Made by a program: the position numbers and the translations under genes
Notes under the pieces: generated by a model
What the model was told of the DNA's origin: nothing
The model's input: only the letters and a program-made list of their open reading frames with translations
Databases searched by the model: none
Shown here: one piece after another, positions 1 to 6,148 of the stretch
How positions within the stretch are numbered: position 1 is the first letter of the stretch
How the letters are laid out: every line of letters begins with the position of its first letter
Assembly (NCBI GenBank): GCA_945871335.1
Contig: CAMBWM010000034.1
Span: 1 to 14,069 of the forward strand
From: Polaromonas sp. YR568
GTDB lineage: Bacteria > Pseudomonadota > Gammaproteobacteria > Burkholderiales > Burkholderiaceae
Length of the DNA: 14,069 bases
Direction: 5' to 3'

Positions 1-864
1 GAGGGTGCCGCCGACGTTGACGGTGCCTGCCGCCATGCCGCCCAGCAGGATGATGGTGCCGTTGTGCTCTTGCACCGTGCGCGCTTCGATGATGCCGGTG
101 TTGTTGACCACGCTGGCAAGCAGTGCGTCTTTGGCACCCGCGCTCATGAAGACATTGCCGCCGTCGGCGCGGATCAACCCCCCGTTTTCGGCCAGGCTAT
201 CCAGTACCCCCTGGTCCACCTGCATCTTGACCATGCTGTTGCTTTGGAACGTAAGGGTGGCGGCACTGCCTGCTCCCAGCGCCACCGTGCCCAGCGGCGC
301 GGTAATCGTGCCCTGGTTGCTGACAGTGTTGCCGAGCAGGGCGACGTAACCACCCGAGCCGCCCGAGCCTGTGGCGCTGATCGTGCCCTGGTTGACGATG
401 CTGCCGGTACCGGTGCCGCTGAACGTTCTACTGCTGCCATTAAGGCTGGCGTCATTGACGCCTAGCGTGGAGGCCACCAACGCGCCGACGTTAACCTGCG
501 CACCCTGCCCGAAAAGGATGCCGTTGGGGTTGATCAGGTAGACCTGTCCATTGGCGTTCAGGCGTCCGAGGATTTGCGTGCCGTTGGTGTCGTAGATGCG
601 GTTGACTGCGACGGCGCTTGCCGAGGGCTGCACAAAGTTGACCGTCTCTTGCGGTGCAATATTGAAGCTTTGCCAGTTGAGCGATAAGTTGGGGCTGGCT
701 TGCTGGATGGTGGTGGTGGCGCCGGACTGGGTGACGCTGCCCGCGCCGGCACTCACCTGCCCGCCTAGTGGTTCAGCCTGCGCGACGGCCACTGACACAA
801 GTACGCACAACGTAGGTCTCCAGACCAGACGGTAGATGCGGTGTTTTAAAGCGTGGCTTTTCAA
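1..864 (-). CDS. Two-partner-secretion exoprotein (filamentous haemagglutinin-like TpsA), N-terminal part
   Basis: This is the first 288 codons of a large secreted adhesin or exoprotein; the rest lies beyond the left edge. Such proteins are exported by Sec and then cross the outer membrane through a partner TpsB pore, which is not in this window. I start it at the TTG at 864-862, which has an AGGA six bases upstream and gives an N-terminus with the KHRIYRLVW motif of the extended signal peptide region. A hydrophobic stretch follows, with probable cleavage after AQA (residue 30). The TPS domain then contains the diagnostic INPNGILFG at residues 111-119, and Gly/Asn/Thr-rich beta-helix sequence continues to the edge (for example GTVNVGG). 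An in-frame ATG at 960-958 would add 32 residues but has no visible ribosome site and would bury the signal motif. The family call is strong; substrate, partner and full length cannot be seen. Confidence 0.9.
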   Translation of the reverse strand, partial: MKSHALKHRIYRLVWRPTLCVLVSVAVAQAEPLGGQVSAGAGSVTQSGATTTIQQASPNLSLNWQSFNIAPQETVNFVQPSASAVAVNRIYDTNGTQILGRLNANGQVYLINPNGILFGQGAQVNVGALVASTLGVNDASLNGSSRTFSGTGTGSIVNQGTISATGSGGSGGYVALLGNTVSNQGTITAPLGTVALGAGSAATLTFQSNSMVKMQVDQGVLDSLAENGGLIRADGGNVFMSAGAKDALLASVVNNTGIIEARTVQEHNGTIILLGGMAAGTVNVGGTL

Positions 865-1141
865 TGTGGTTCCTGGGCAGTGTCCGTTAAATCGAATGGC
901 TCGCCTGCGGCTCAGCAGCCCTGCCTCTAGTTCATGATCCGGCACTTGAAACTGCTCCATCAACGCCGGGGAAGAAAATTTTACGCAGTGAAATCAATAC
1001 TTTCGATTAATTGCTGCCTTAACTTTTCCAACCTCTCCCGCAACATCTTTGATTTCACCATTTGAAAAATTAAAAAATTGTAATGAAAAAAATGGTATCA
1101 CTTATTTTGCTAAAGTTACTTTTTTAAAATGGTGACTCTTC

Positions 1142-1735
1142 ATGACTAAAAAGACAATCGTTTCTACACTCATTGTGTCTGGTGCACTCTTAGCAACATC
1201 GGCATTTGCGCAAGGAATGTATGTTGCTGGTTCCGCAGGTTTGGGAATAGCCGCCAGCAGCGTCAAAACTGACTTGGATACTGTATTGACAGCTCGCGCA
1301 ATCAAAAGTATTAACTCTTCAATGTCCGATGGCACTGCCATGAATGGCACTCTCGGTTACGAGTACAACTCTAATTTCGCAGCAGAAGCGGGCTACTTTG
1401 ACAGTGGAACCCTTAATTACACGGCGACTGGAACCGGTGTCGCAAGCATCAAATCAGACACAAAAGTAACAGGGTTTCAACTTGCCGCGGTGGGAACAAC
1501 CCCATTAAATGACAAGTTCTCAGTATTTGGAAAATTGGGCTACTCCTTCCTCACCACTAAAAGCAACATCACAATTGGCACCGTTAAAAGTGCTGCCTCT
1601 GAGAAAAACAACGGAGTTGGCTTCGGTTTAGGTGCAACCTACAAATTGGTCGACAACATCAGCGTGAAGGCCAGTTACGAAATGATTGCCAGCGACGTTA
1701 GCGCATTCCTGGTGGGTGTTCAGATCAAGTTCTGA
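1142..1735 (+). CDS. Small outer-membrane beta-barrel protein (OmpA/opacity-like barrel)
   Basis: The 197-residue protein has a clear signal peptide (basic MTKK, hydrophobic core, cleavage after AFA at residue 23). The mature part of about 174 residues has alternating polar and hydrophobic stretches rich in Gly, Ala, Ser and Thr (GTLGYEYNSNFAAEAGYF, FSVFGKLGYSF, GVGFGLGATYKLVDNISVKA). It ends in VQIKF, and a C-terminal Phe is the usual signal for outer-membrane assembly. Size and pattern fit an eight-stranded barrel of the OMP_b-brl type; there is no peptidoglycan-binding OmpA domain. A GGTGA lies nine bases before the ATG. The gene is transcribed away from the TpsA gene and followed by its own terminator, so it is probably a single-gene unit. 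The 277-base gap upstream is AT-rich with A-tracts near 1065-1092, but I could not pick a convincing promoter. Its base composition is more AT-rich than the flanking loci. Function beyond a barrel is unknown. Confidence 0.82.
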   Translation: MTKKTIVSTLIVSGALLATSAFAQGMYVAGSAGLGIAASSVKTDLDTVLTARAIKSINSSMSDGTAMNGTLGYEYNSNFAAEAGYFDSGTLNYTATGTGVASIKSDTKVTGFQLAAVGTTPLNDKFSVFGKLGYSFLTTKSNITIGTVKSAASEKNNGVGFGLGATYKLVDNISVKASYEMIASDVSAFLVGVQIKF

Positions 1736-1753
1736 TCTTACTTCAGCACTGTG

Positions 1754-1784
1754 AGAGGGCCATCGCTCTGATGGCCCTTTTTTG
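1754..1784 (+). terminator. Rho-independent terminator after the beta-barrel gene
   Basis: A perfect 9-bp stem (1756-1764 pairing with 1770-1778, AGGGCCATC/GATGGCCCT) with a five-base loop is followed at once by a T-run (1778-1783), a single G and six more T. It starts about 20 bases after the stop codon at 1735 and lies upstream of the next gene, which therefore probably needs either read-through or a weak promoter in the short space before 1803. Confidence 0.9.
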
Positions 1785-1802
1785 TTTTTTGGAGAACTTG
1801 TC

Positions 1803-2282
1803 ATGCTCAAGACCAAAATTAGCATTAGATTTTTCAGCTGCTTATTAATTGTTGTATCCAGCTTATTTGTTTCTTCCCCTGCATTTGCGTGGTTCTTTAT
1901 TATTCCCGGCTCTCTGACAAATGCGATTGCAGATGCCATAACGGGTGAGGAAGGTTTTCACTGCGTGAGTCGGTCCGCTAAAGTCGGAGATGTCATTAAA
2001 ACGAGCACTGGGCCTGGAATTGTGAAGTCACTCTCAGGCGAGTCCAGCCGATGCTCTACTAATTTGAATCGACCGATTCGTGCCTTACTCGTTCCAGGCG
2101 AAGGAGTGGTCGGCGCAGATGGAAAAGCGGCGGGTCCCAAACCGCCAGCTGCAGCCCAACAACCGACGTCCAACGCAAGATTGGAGTTGTCCGACGACTG
2201 GCAGCAAAAACCCTTGGTAGCAGGTCAAGATCCAAAAGTAATTGTTCTTTTTGCGGTCAACAAAACCACAAATACCCTTTAA
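1803..2282 (+). CDS. Exported protein of unknown function, N-terminal part of a probably frameshifted gene
   Basis: I chose the ATG at 1803 because GGAG sits eight bases upstream; an in-frame TTG at 1782 lies inside the terminator T-run. The 159-residue product has a signal peptide with cleavage likely after AFA (residue 29), then a small domain with two cysteines (GFHCVSR and SSRCSTNL), a Pro/Ala-rich linker (GPKPPAAAQQP) and the start of a second domain (LELSDDWQQKPL, KVIVLFAVNKTTNTL) that stops abruptly at TAA 2280-2282. The sequence that looks like the rest of this second domain continues in another frame from just before 2285. I do not recognise the family; the second domain loosely resembles periplasmic proteins built round a W-x-x-beta-strand pattern, but that is only an impression. 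Like the gene before it, it lies in the AT-richer stretch. Confidence 0.6.
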   Translation: MLKTKISIRFFSCLLIVVSSLFVSSPAFAWFFIIPGSLTNAIADAITGEEGFHCVSRSAKVGDVIKTSTGPGIVKSLSGESSRCSTNLNRPIRALLVPGEGVVGADGKAAGPKPPAAAQQPTSNARLELSDDWQQKPLVAGQDPKVIVLFAVNKTTNTL

Positions 2283-2284
2283 CC

Positions 2285-2611
2285 TTGGGAACCATTAAGC
2301 GATCGGAATTGGGTGATATTTCTGTGTTTGCCAAAACACGGCAAGCCAGCCTTGCCGCGGGTCTCACGTATACCAAATTAAGTCCCGTCGAGCCGATCAA
2401 GGTGGGGCAACTCCCTGCTTGGCGCTACACCGTGAGTGGCAACATTAAGCGGGGCAATCAGTCTGCCTGGACGTATATGGTCACCATTTACGAGGGACGT
2501 GACGAAGTCGTGATCGTGAATACATGGACGTTGGCTGCTAATTTTGCGCTCCAACAAAGCGAAATGCACCGAATTGAAGATGGCATTTCAGGCATCGAGC
2601 CGCCTATTTAG
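2285..2611 (+). pseudogene. C-terminal part of the frameshifted exported protein
   Basis: This 108-codon open frame begins two bases after the previous stop, in a different frame. It has no ribosome site or signal peptide of its own, and its only early start is a TTG. It is open upstream in the same frame well before 2285, so the two frames overlap around 2252-2282. Its content (TLGTIKRSELGDISVFAKTR, LPAWRYTVSGNIKRG, YMVTIYEGRDEVVIVNTWT, ending GISGIEPPI) reads as the second half of a beta-rich domain begun in the preceding frame. Restoring one base, or removing two, near 2262-2282 would join both parts into one protein of about 267 residues. Whether this is a real mutation or a sequencing error cannot be told from the sequence alone. 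Function is unknown. Confidence 0.6.
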
Positions 2612-2646
2612 AGGGCACGGGCTTTCAATTAACGCTGTTATCAGCC

Positions 2647-3207
2647 TTAATGTGACACTCCGTCCCGCCTCAACACCTTCAAGAAGGTCAGCCACAAAAT
2701 ACGAACGTCAAACCACAGGGACTGGCGCTGCAGATAGGTCACATCAAGCTTGACCTTCTCAGAAATCGGCAATTCATCACGGCCATTGACTTGCGCCCAA
2801 CCGGTTAGACCAGGTACCAAGGTGTGCACACCTTGCGCTGTGCGCAGAGCAATCAAGTCTGTCTGGTTGAACAGCGCTGGACGCGGGCCCACAAAGCTCA
2901 TGTCACCCGCCAAGATGCTCCACAACTGAGGTAACTCGTCCAAGCTGCTTTTGCGTAAAAAAGAACCGACAGGCGTCAGGTGTGAACGGGCATCGGCCAA
3001 CAAATGTGTGGCCACCACAGGGGTGCCAACCCGCATGCTGCGGAACTTCGGCATTTTGAAGATCACATTGTTTCGGCCAACGCGGTCAGACCAATGCAAG
3101 GCGGGCCCTTGGGACGTCAAGCGGACGACCAGGGCAAGCAGCAGCACAGGCACAAACAAAATCAGGGCCGCCAGACAGCCAAGCAGAATATCGAAAGATC
3201 TTTTCAT
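2647..3207 (-). CDS. Initiating sugar-phosphate transferase (bacterial sugar transferase family, PglC/WcaJ catalytic domain)
   Basis: Enzymes of this family move a sugar-1-phosphate from a nucleotide sugar to undecaprenyl phosphate at the inner membrane, the first step of capsule, exopolysaccharide or O-unit assembly. The 186-residue protein has the short, monotopic form: one hydrophobic segment (about residues 6-30), then RVGRNNVIFKMPKFRSM (42-58), RKSSLDELPQLWSILAGDMS (85-104, holding the conserved Asp-Glu of the active site) and FVGPRP (105-110). PGLTGWAQVNGRD (132-144) and the WFDVRILWLTFLKVLRRDG tail complete the family pattern. The start at 3207 overlaps the stop of the epimerase remnant by four bases (ATGA); an upstream in-frame start at 3258 would read through that remnant in the wrong frame. 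There is no long N-terminal membrane domain as in full-length WcaJ. The sugar specificity cannot be read. It is the last gene of the minus-strand glycan block and converges with the frameshifted gene at 2611. Confidence 0.92.
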   Translation of the reverse strand: MKRSFDILLGCLAALILFVPVLLLALVVRLTSQGPALHWSDRVGRNNVIFKMPKFRSMRVGTPVVATHLLADARSHLTPVGSFLRKSSLDELPQLWSILAGDMSFVGPRPALFNQTDLIALRTAQGVHTLVPGLTGWAQVNGRDELPISEKVKLDVTYLQRQSLWFDVRILWLTFLKVLRRDGVSH

Positions 3208-3311
3208 ACCGCCATCGCCCGCCTCAACCCCTCTTCCACCGCCAAAGGTGGACCCCAACCTAACAGCCCAGTTTTATTGGCCACGCTCATCAAGGCCTGC
3301 TGAGGCTGTAA
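3204..3311 (-). pseudogene. 3' remnant of an NAD-dependent sugar-nucleotide epimerase/dehydratase gene
   Basis: Between manC and the sugar transferase, one minus-strand frame encodes a short tail ending at TGA 3206-3204: QPQQALMSVANKTGLLGW followed by GPPLAVEEGLRRAMAV. The pattern of a basic or small helix, LLGW-x-P, then a V/L-EEGLRR helix is the standard C-terminus of extended short-chain dehydrogenases acting on nucleotide sugars (GalE-like or UDP-glucuronate epimerase-like). An in-frame TAG at 3314-3312 closes the frame 36 codons upstream, and nothing before it resembles the missing Rossmann domain of some 280 residues. The remnant still overlaps the sugar transferase start by ATGA, as in an intact operon. 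This points to a deletion that removed most of the gene and left the junction at about 3310. Confidence 0.68.
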
Positions 3312-3360
3312 CTAAGCGTATGCATGTGAATTGGGTAATTTTTCAGGGGCGATTAAACAA

Positions 3361-4779
3361 TCACGAAACTCTTCCGTAATTGTCTTCGAAACGCACAATA
3401 TCGTCTTCACCCAAGTAACTTCCCGACTGCACCTCGATCAGCTCCAGATCGGTCTTGCCGGGATTTTCCAGTCGGTGTTTGACGCCAAGTGGAATGTAAG
3501 TGCTCTGGTTTTCCGTGAGCATGAGCTCTTCTTCTCCCTTGGTCACCAAGGCCGTACCTTTGACAACAATCCAGTGCTCGGCGCGGTGGTTATGCATCTG
3601 AAGGCTGAGCTTGGCACCCGGGCGAACGGTGATGCGCTTGACTTGGTGCCTCTCACCGACATCGACACTGTCGTAAGTACCCCAAGGCCGGGCAACTTTG
3701 CGGTGCTGGACTGATTGCGAGATGTCATCTGCGTCTAATCGTGCCACCACCTGCTTGACCTGCTCCACGTGGCTGCTGGCCGCGACCAACAAAGCGTCCG
3801 GGGTGTCGATGACAAGCAAGTCTTGCGTGCCCAAAACCACCACTGGGCGATGCGGTGCGTGCACAAAGGTGTTGTTGGAGTGCAGCGCAAAGCCTTGGCC
3901 GTGAATGCGGTTGCCTTGTGCATCGGCTGGGGTCAGTTCTGCCACAGCATTCCAGCTTCCGACGTCGCTCCAGGCGCTGGCAAAGGGGAGCACGGCCACG
4001 TTGGCGTGGTGCTCCATGACGGCGTAATCAATGCTCTCTGAGCGGCAGGCTTCAAACGCTTGAGCTTGCGGTCGCACAAAGCCGCCGTCTTGGACGGCTG
4101 ACTCCATCGCCTGCTGGCAGACTTGCAAAATGTCGGATGCATGCTGCCCTAATGCGCTGAGCAGGGTTTGGGCAGAGCACAAAAAGATGCCGGCGTTCCA
4201 AAGTGCGCTGCCTGAGAGCAGCAAGGCTTCAGCTTTTTCTTGGGCCGGCTTTTCTGAAAAACCGTCGACGTTGAATGCGCCGTCCGGGCGGGTACCGCCT
4301 TGGCGGATATAGCCATAAGCGGTGCTGGGGAAAGTCGGCGAGATGCCGAAGGTGACGATGGCGCCGGCTTGTGCAGCGGCAACGCCTTGCTTCACCACCA
4401 GCGCGAAGGCTGCGGCGTCGGGGATGTGGTGGTCTGATGGGCAGAACAGCAGCAAGTCTTCTGGTTTTGCAGCTAAGGCGGCGATAGCCATGGCGGCGGC
4501 GGTGTTGCGCGCCACGGGCTCCAGCAAGACAGTGCCTTGCACCTTGGACTCCTGCATGGACTCAGCGACCAGAAACCGGTGCTCGTCTGAGGCGACGCAG
4601 ATGACGCTCTTACTTAAAAGGGAGACCCGCTCCAGCGTGAGTTGCAGCAGACTCTTGTTACCGATAAGCGGCACAAACTGCTTGGGGATGCTTTTGCGGC
4701 TGAGAGGCCAAAGGCGTGTGCCGGAGCCGCCGCAAAGGACGACGGGGGTGATGTAAGTGGAAGTGGTCTTGTAGCTCAT
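3361..4779 (-). CDS. manC: Mannose-1-phosphate guanylyltransferase / mannose-6-phosphate isomerase (type II, bifunctional)
   Basis: This cytosolic enzyme makes GDP-mannose from GTP and mannose-1-phosphate, and in bifunctional members also converts fructose-6-phosphate to mannose-6-phosphate. The 472-residue length is normal for the family. The N-terminal nucleotidyltransferase domain has GGSGTRLWPLSRKSIPKQF (residues 17-35), FSEKP (174-178) and SDVGSW (271-276). The C-terminal cupin-type isomerase domain has RPWGTYDSV (364-372) and the metal-binding QMHNHRAEHW (394-403), then IPLGVKHRLENPG and IEVQSG. The middle His of the more common HHH triplet is Asn here, but both His ligands of the HxH pattern remain. 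I chose the ATG at 4779; an in-frame TTG at 4812 would add 11 residues, and neither start has a strong ribosome site. Equivalent names are cpsB, xanB and algA. It feeds GDP-mannose into the glycan pathway with the sugar transferase downstream. Confidence 0.94.
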   Translation of the reverse strand: MSYKTTSTYITPVVLCGGSGTRLWPLSRKSIPKQFVPLIGNKSLLQLTLERVSLLSKSVICVASDEHRFLVAESMQESKVQGTVLLEPVARNTAAAMAIAALAAKPEDLLLFCPSDHHIPDAAAFALVVKQGVAAAQAGAIVTFGISPTFPSTAYGYIRQGGTRPDGAFNVDGFSEKPAQEKAEALLLSGSALWNAGIFLCSAQTLLSALGQHASDILQVCQQAMESAVQDGGFVRPQAQAFEACRSESIDYAVMEHHANVAVLPFASAWSDVGSWNAVAELTPADAQGNRIHGQGFALHSNNTFVHAPHRPVVVLGTQDLLVIDTPDALLVAASSHVEQVKQVVARLDADDISQSVQHRKVARPWGTYDSVDVGERHQVKRITVRPGAKLSLQMHNHRAEHWIVVKGTALVTKGEEELMLTENQSTYIPLGVKHRLENPGKTDLELIEVQSGSYLGEDDIVRFEDNYGRVS

Positions 4780-4822
4780 TTTCAGACGGCTTTTCACCGT
4801 TTTTGGTGTCAATTTCCGACTT

Positions 4823-4835
4823 CAGCTACCTCAGT
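4823..4835 (-). promoter_or_regulatory. Possible ops-like pause/recruitment site for the RfaH-like protein
   Basis: On the minus strand the leader of manC contains GAGGTAGCTGAAG, about 45 bases before the ATG. It shares the GGTAGC core of the enterobacterial ops element (GGCGGTAGCGTG), by which RfaH loads onto paused RNA polymerase, and it lies between an RfaH-like gene and a glycan gene, where such a site would be expected. Only six bases match exactly, and one base of the ops stem pair is lost, so this could be chance. The rest of the 299-base gap (4780-5078) is AT-rich near 4860-4950, with an ATCAATTAT (4871-4879) and its inverse copy ATAATTGAT (4930-4938), but no clear sigma70 promoter. 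Confidence 0.25.
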
Positions 4836-5026
4836 GCCGCGTTGATAAAAAAGCACCTTAAATCAGATCGATCAATTATCTCTAAGTTTAATGCCAATCT
4901 CGGATTGAATTTACCGCAAGATGATCAGAATAATTGATTTGGCAATTTTTTTCAGCGCACTAATGCTGATGGGTTTCGAGGTGGCCGGCCGGGGGCATCA
5001 AAGCTCGAGTGAAGCGATTGGCGTTA

Positions 5027-5046
5027 GTCTATTAAATTGAATAGAC
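5027..5046. repeat. Perfect 7-bp inverted repeat downstream of the RfaH-like gene
   Basis: GTCTATT (5027-5033) and AATAGAC (5040-5046) are separated by six bases, about 33 bases past the RfaH-like stop codon. A second, GC-rich pair, TGGCG/CGCCA at 5052-5056 and 5064-5068, stands next to it. Neither is followed by a T-run on the minus strand, so they are not typical rho-independent terminators. They could slow or attenuate transcription into manC or bind a regulator. Confidence 0.4.
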
Positions 5047-5078
5047 ATGCCTGGCGTTCTGGGCGCCAAAGTCAGGGC

Positions 5079-5576
5079 TCAAGCCTGCTTGCTAAGACTT
5101 CCGGGCTCAATCGACAAACGAACTTGCTTGCTCATGATCTCAATGAGAACCATCAAGCGCGCGATACCGTCGTCCATCTGGAAAATAGCCTCCAGGCCGA
5201 CAAAGGGCCCCTGGTTCATGCGAAGTTGTTCACCGGGGGCAACGTGCACCTGCTCCAGCGGCAGGGCTTGCAGGTGCGATTGAATGGCCAAAACCAAAGC
5301 ATCGTCTACCTTGACCGGCACATTACCAAAGCTCACCAAGCGGCTGACGCCGGTGGTGTAGCGGACGGAATTCCAGCTTTTGCCTTGCTGGCTGTCGTCA
5401 AGGCGTATAAAAAAGTAGCGTGGAAACAGCGGCTCGTCCACTGGCACCAAAAGCTTGCTCTGCAGATTTTTAACACTGATCAGAGGCAAATAACACTCAA
5501 AACCCTGGCGCTGCAGTTTGTTTAGCGCCAAGGCCTCTTGCATAGGTTTGCTGTGAATGAGGTACCAGCTGAACAT
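5079..5576 (-). CDS. RfaH/NusG-like transcription antiterminator
   Basis: Proteins of this family bind RNA polymerase and let it read through long surface-glycan operons. The 165-residue product has the NGN domain from residue 1 (SWYLIHSKPMQEALALNKLQ, GFECYLPLI at 25-33, then PLFPRYFFIRLD at 49-60, the typical polymerase-contact strand, and VRYTTGVSRLVSFG at 71-84). A short linker leads to the KOW domain (about 113-160: APGEQLRMNQGPFVGLEAIF, LIEIMSKQVRLSIEP). Length and order match specialised NusG paralogues such as RfaH or UpxY-type proteins rather than housekeeping NusG, which would sit in the secE-nusG-rplK cluster. Position directly upstream of manC suggests it controls the glycan block. 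It lies 31 bases after the winged-helix regulator gene, probably in one transcript. No clear ribosome site is visible before the ATG. Confidence 0.88.
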   Translation of the reverse strand: MFSWYLIHSKPMQEALALNKLQRQGFECYLPLISVKNLQSKLLVPVDEPLFPRYFFIRLDDSQQGKSWNSVRYTTGVSRLVSFGNVPVKVDDALVLAIQSHLQALPLEQVHVAPGEQLRMNQGPFVGLEAIFQMDDGIARLMVLIEIMSKQVRLSIEPGSLSKQA

Positions 5577-5607
5577 GTTTGAGACGCAGAGATGGCGGGC
5601 AAAAGGC

Positions 5608-5970
5608 TCAGGCCCGGGGTTTGGCCTCGCTCAAGCATTGCCCCAGCTGGGCAAAGTAATGCTCTGCCACGGGGGTGGGCTGCACGTACTTAATGCGGTT
5701 GTCCATCTCGTCGGGCACCAGGGCGAGCACGCCTTTTTGGCGCATAGACTTGAGGCGGCGGTGTGCGGTGGTGGTGGATACGTCGCGAGACAAGGCCATG
5801 GCTTGGAGCACCGTGATTTTTTGGTCGGCTTGCCAAACCGTGGCAAACAGGTTAAGTAGCCGCTCTTCTACCGGGTCCAACAGCACGAAATCAGGCAAAT
5901 TTCGCAAAGATTGAACCAACTGCAAAAAATTCAGGTAGGTCTGAGAATACAGTTTTTGTTGTTTGGGCAT
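5608..5970 (-). CDS. MarR-like winged-helix transcriptional regulator
   Basis: The 120-residue protein has an N-terminal helix (MPKQQKLYSQTYLNFLQLVQ) and then a winged helix-turn-helix. The parts are a helix in DPVEERLLNLFATVW, a helix-turn-helix in ITVLQAMALSRDVSTTTAHRRLKSMRQKG (about residues 52-80), and a wing in VLALVPDEMDNRIKYVQPT. The C-terminal helix is short (AEHYFAQLGQCL), so the fold is MarR-like but smaller than a classical MarR dimeriser of about 140-150 residues. It is the first gene of the minus-strand block and precedes the RfaH-like gene by 31 bases. Small winged-helix regulators of this kind are known in exopolysaccharide loci, so a role in starting expression of the block is plausible but inferred. 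A TATGAT hexamer only nine bases before the ATG, with no Shine-Dalgarno sequence, suggests a nearly leaderless message. Confidence 0.75.
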   Translation of the reverse strand: MPKQQKLYSQTYLNFLQLVQSLRNLPDFVLLDPVEERLLNLFATVWQADQKITVLQAMALSRDVSTTTAHRRLKSMRQKGVLALVPDEMDNRIKYVQPTPVAEHYFAQLGQCLSEAKPRA

Positions 5971-5979
5971 AGCAAAGTG

Positions 5980-6005
5980 ATCATAGCGCTAAAGCTTGTC
6001 GCCAA
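5980..6005 (-). promoter_or_regulatory. Weak sigma70-like promoter candidate for the MarR-like/RfaH-like genes
   Basis: On the minus strand TATGAT (5985-5980, five of six consensus bases) lies just ahead of the start codon at 5970, with TTGGCG (6005-6000) fourteen bases further upstream. The spacing is shorter than the ideal 16-18, so only the -10 box is persuasive. If it is used, transcription would start within a few bases of the ATG. Confidence 0.25.
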
Positions 6006-6148
6006 GACCATAGTTTTGAAGCTCCATCATTGCGCACCATCAGGCTGCTTTTAGAAGCTGCCACCTAATTTCGTAGATAGCGGCGGCTTAATATCGGTAA
6101 CGCTAACTCACTAGCCAACCAAATTCTCTTAAAACCCCATCAATACCG

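Noticed and set aside
64..465. Plus-strand open frames opposite the TpsA gene
   Set aside because: The minus-strand frame has NPNG and the signal motif; the plus-strand translations show no family features.
2271..2287. Programmed -1 ribosomal frameshift at CCCTTTA between the two halves of the exported protein
   Set aside because: The slippery heptamer is out of phase with the first reading frame (codons there are ACC CTT TAA), and no stimulatory hairpin or internal Shine-Dalgarno was seen. A simple indel is more likely.
4980..4995. GGCCGGCC palindrome as a regulatory site
   Set aside because: A short GC-rich self-complementary word is expected by chance in this genome type and nothing links it to a gene start.
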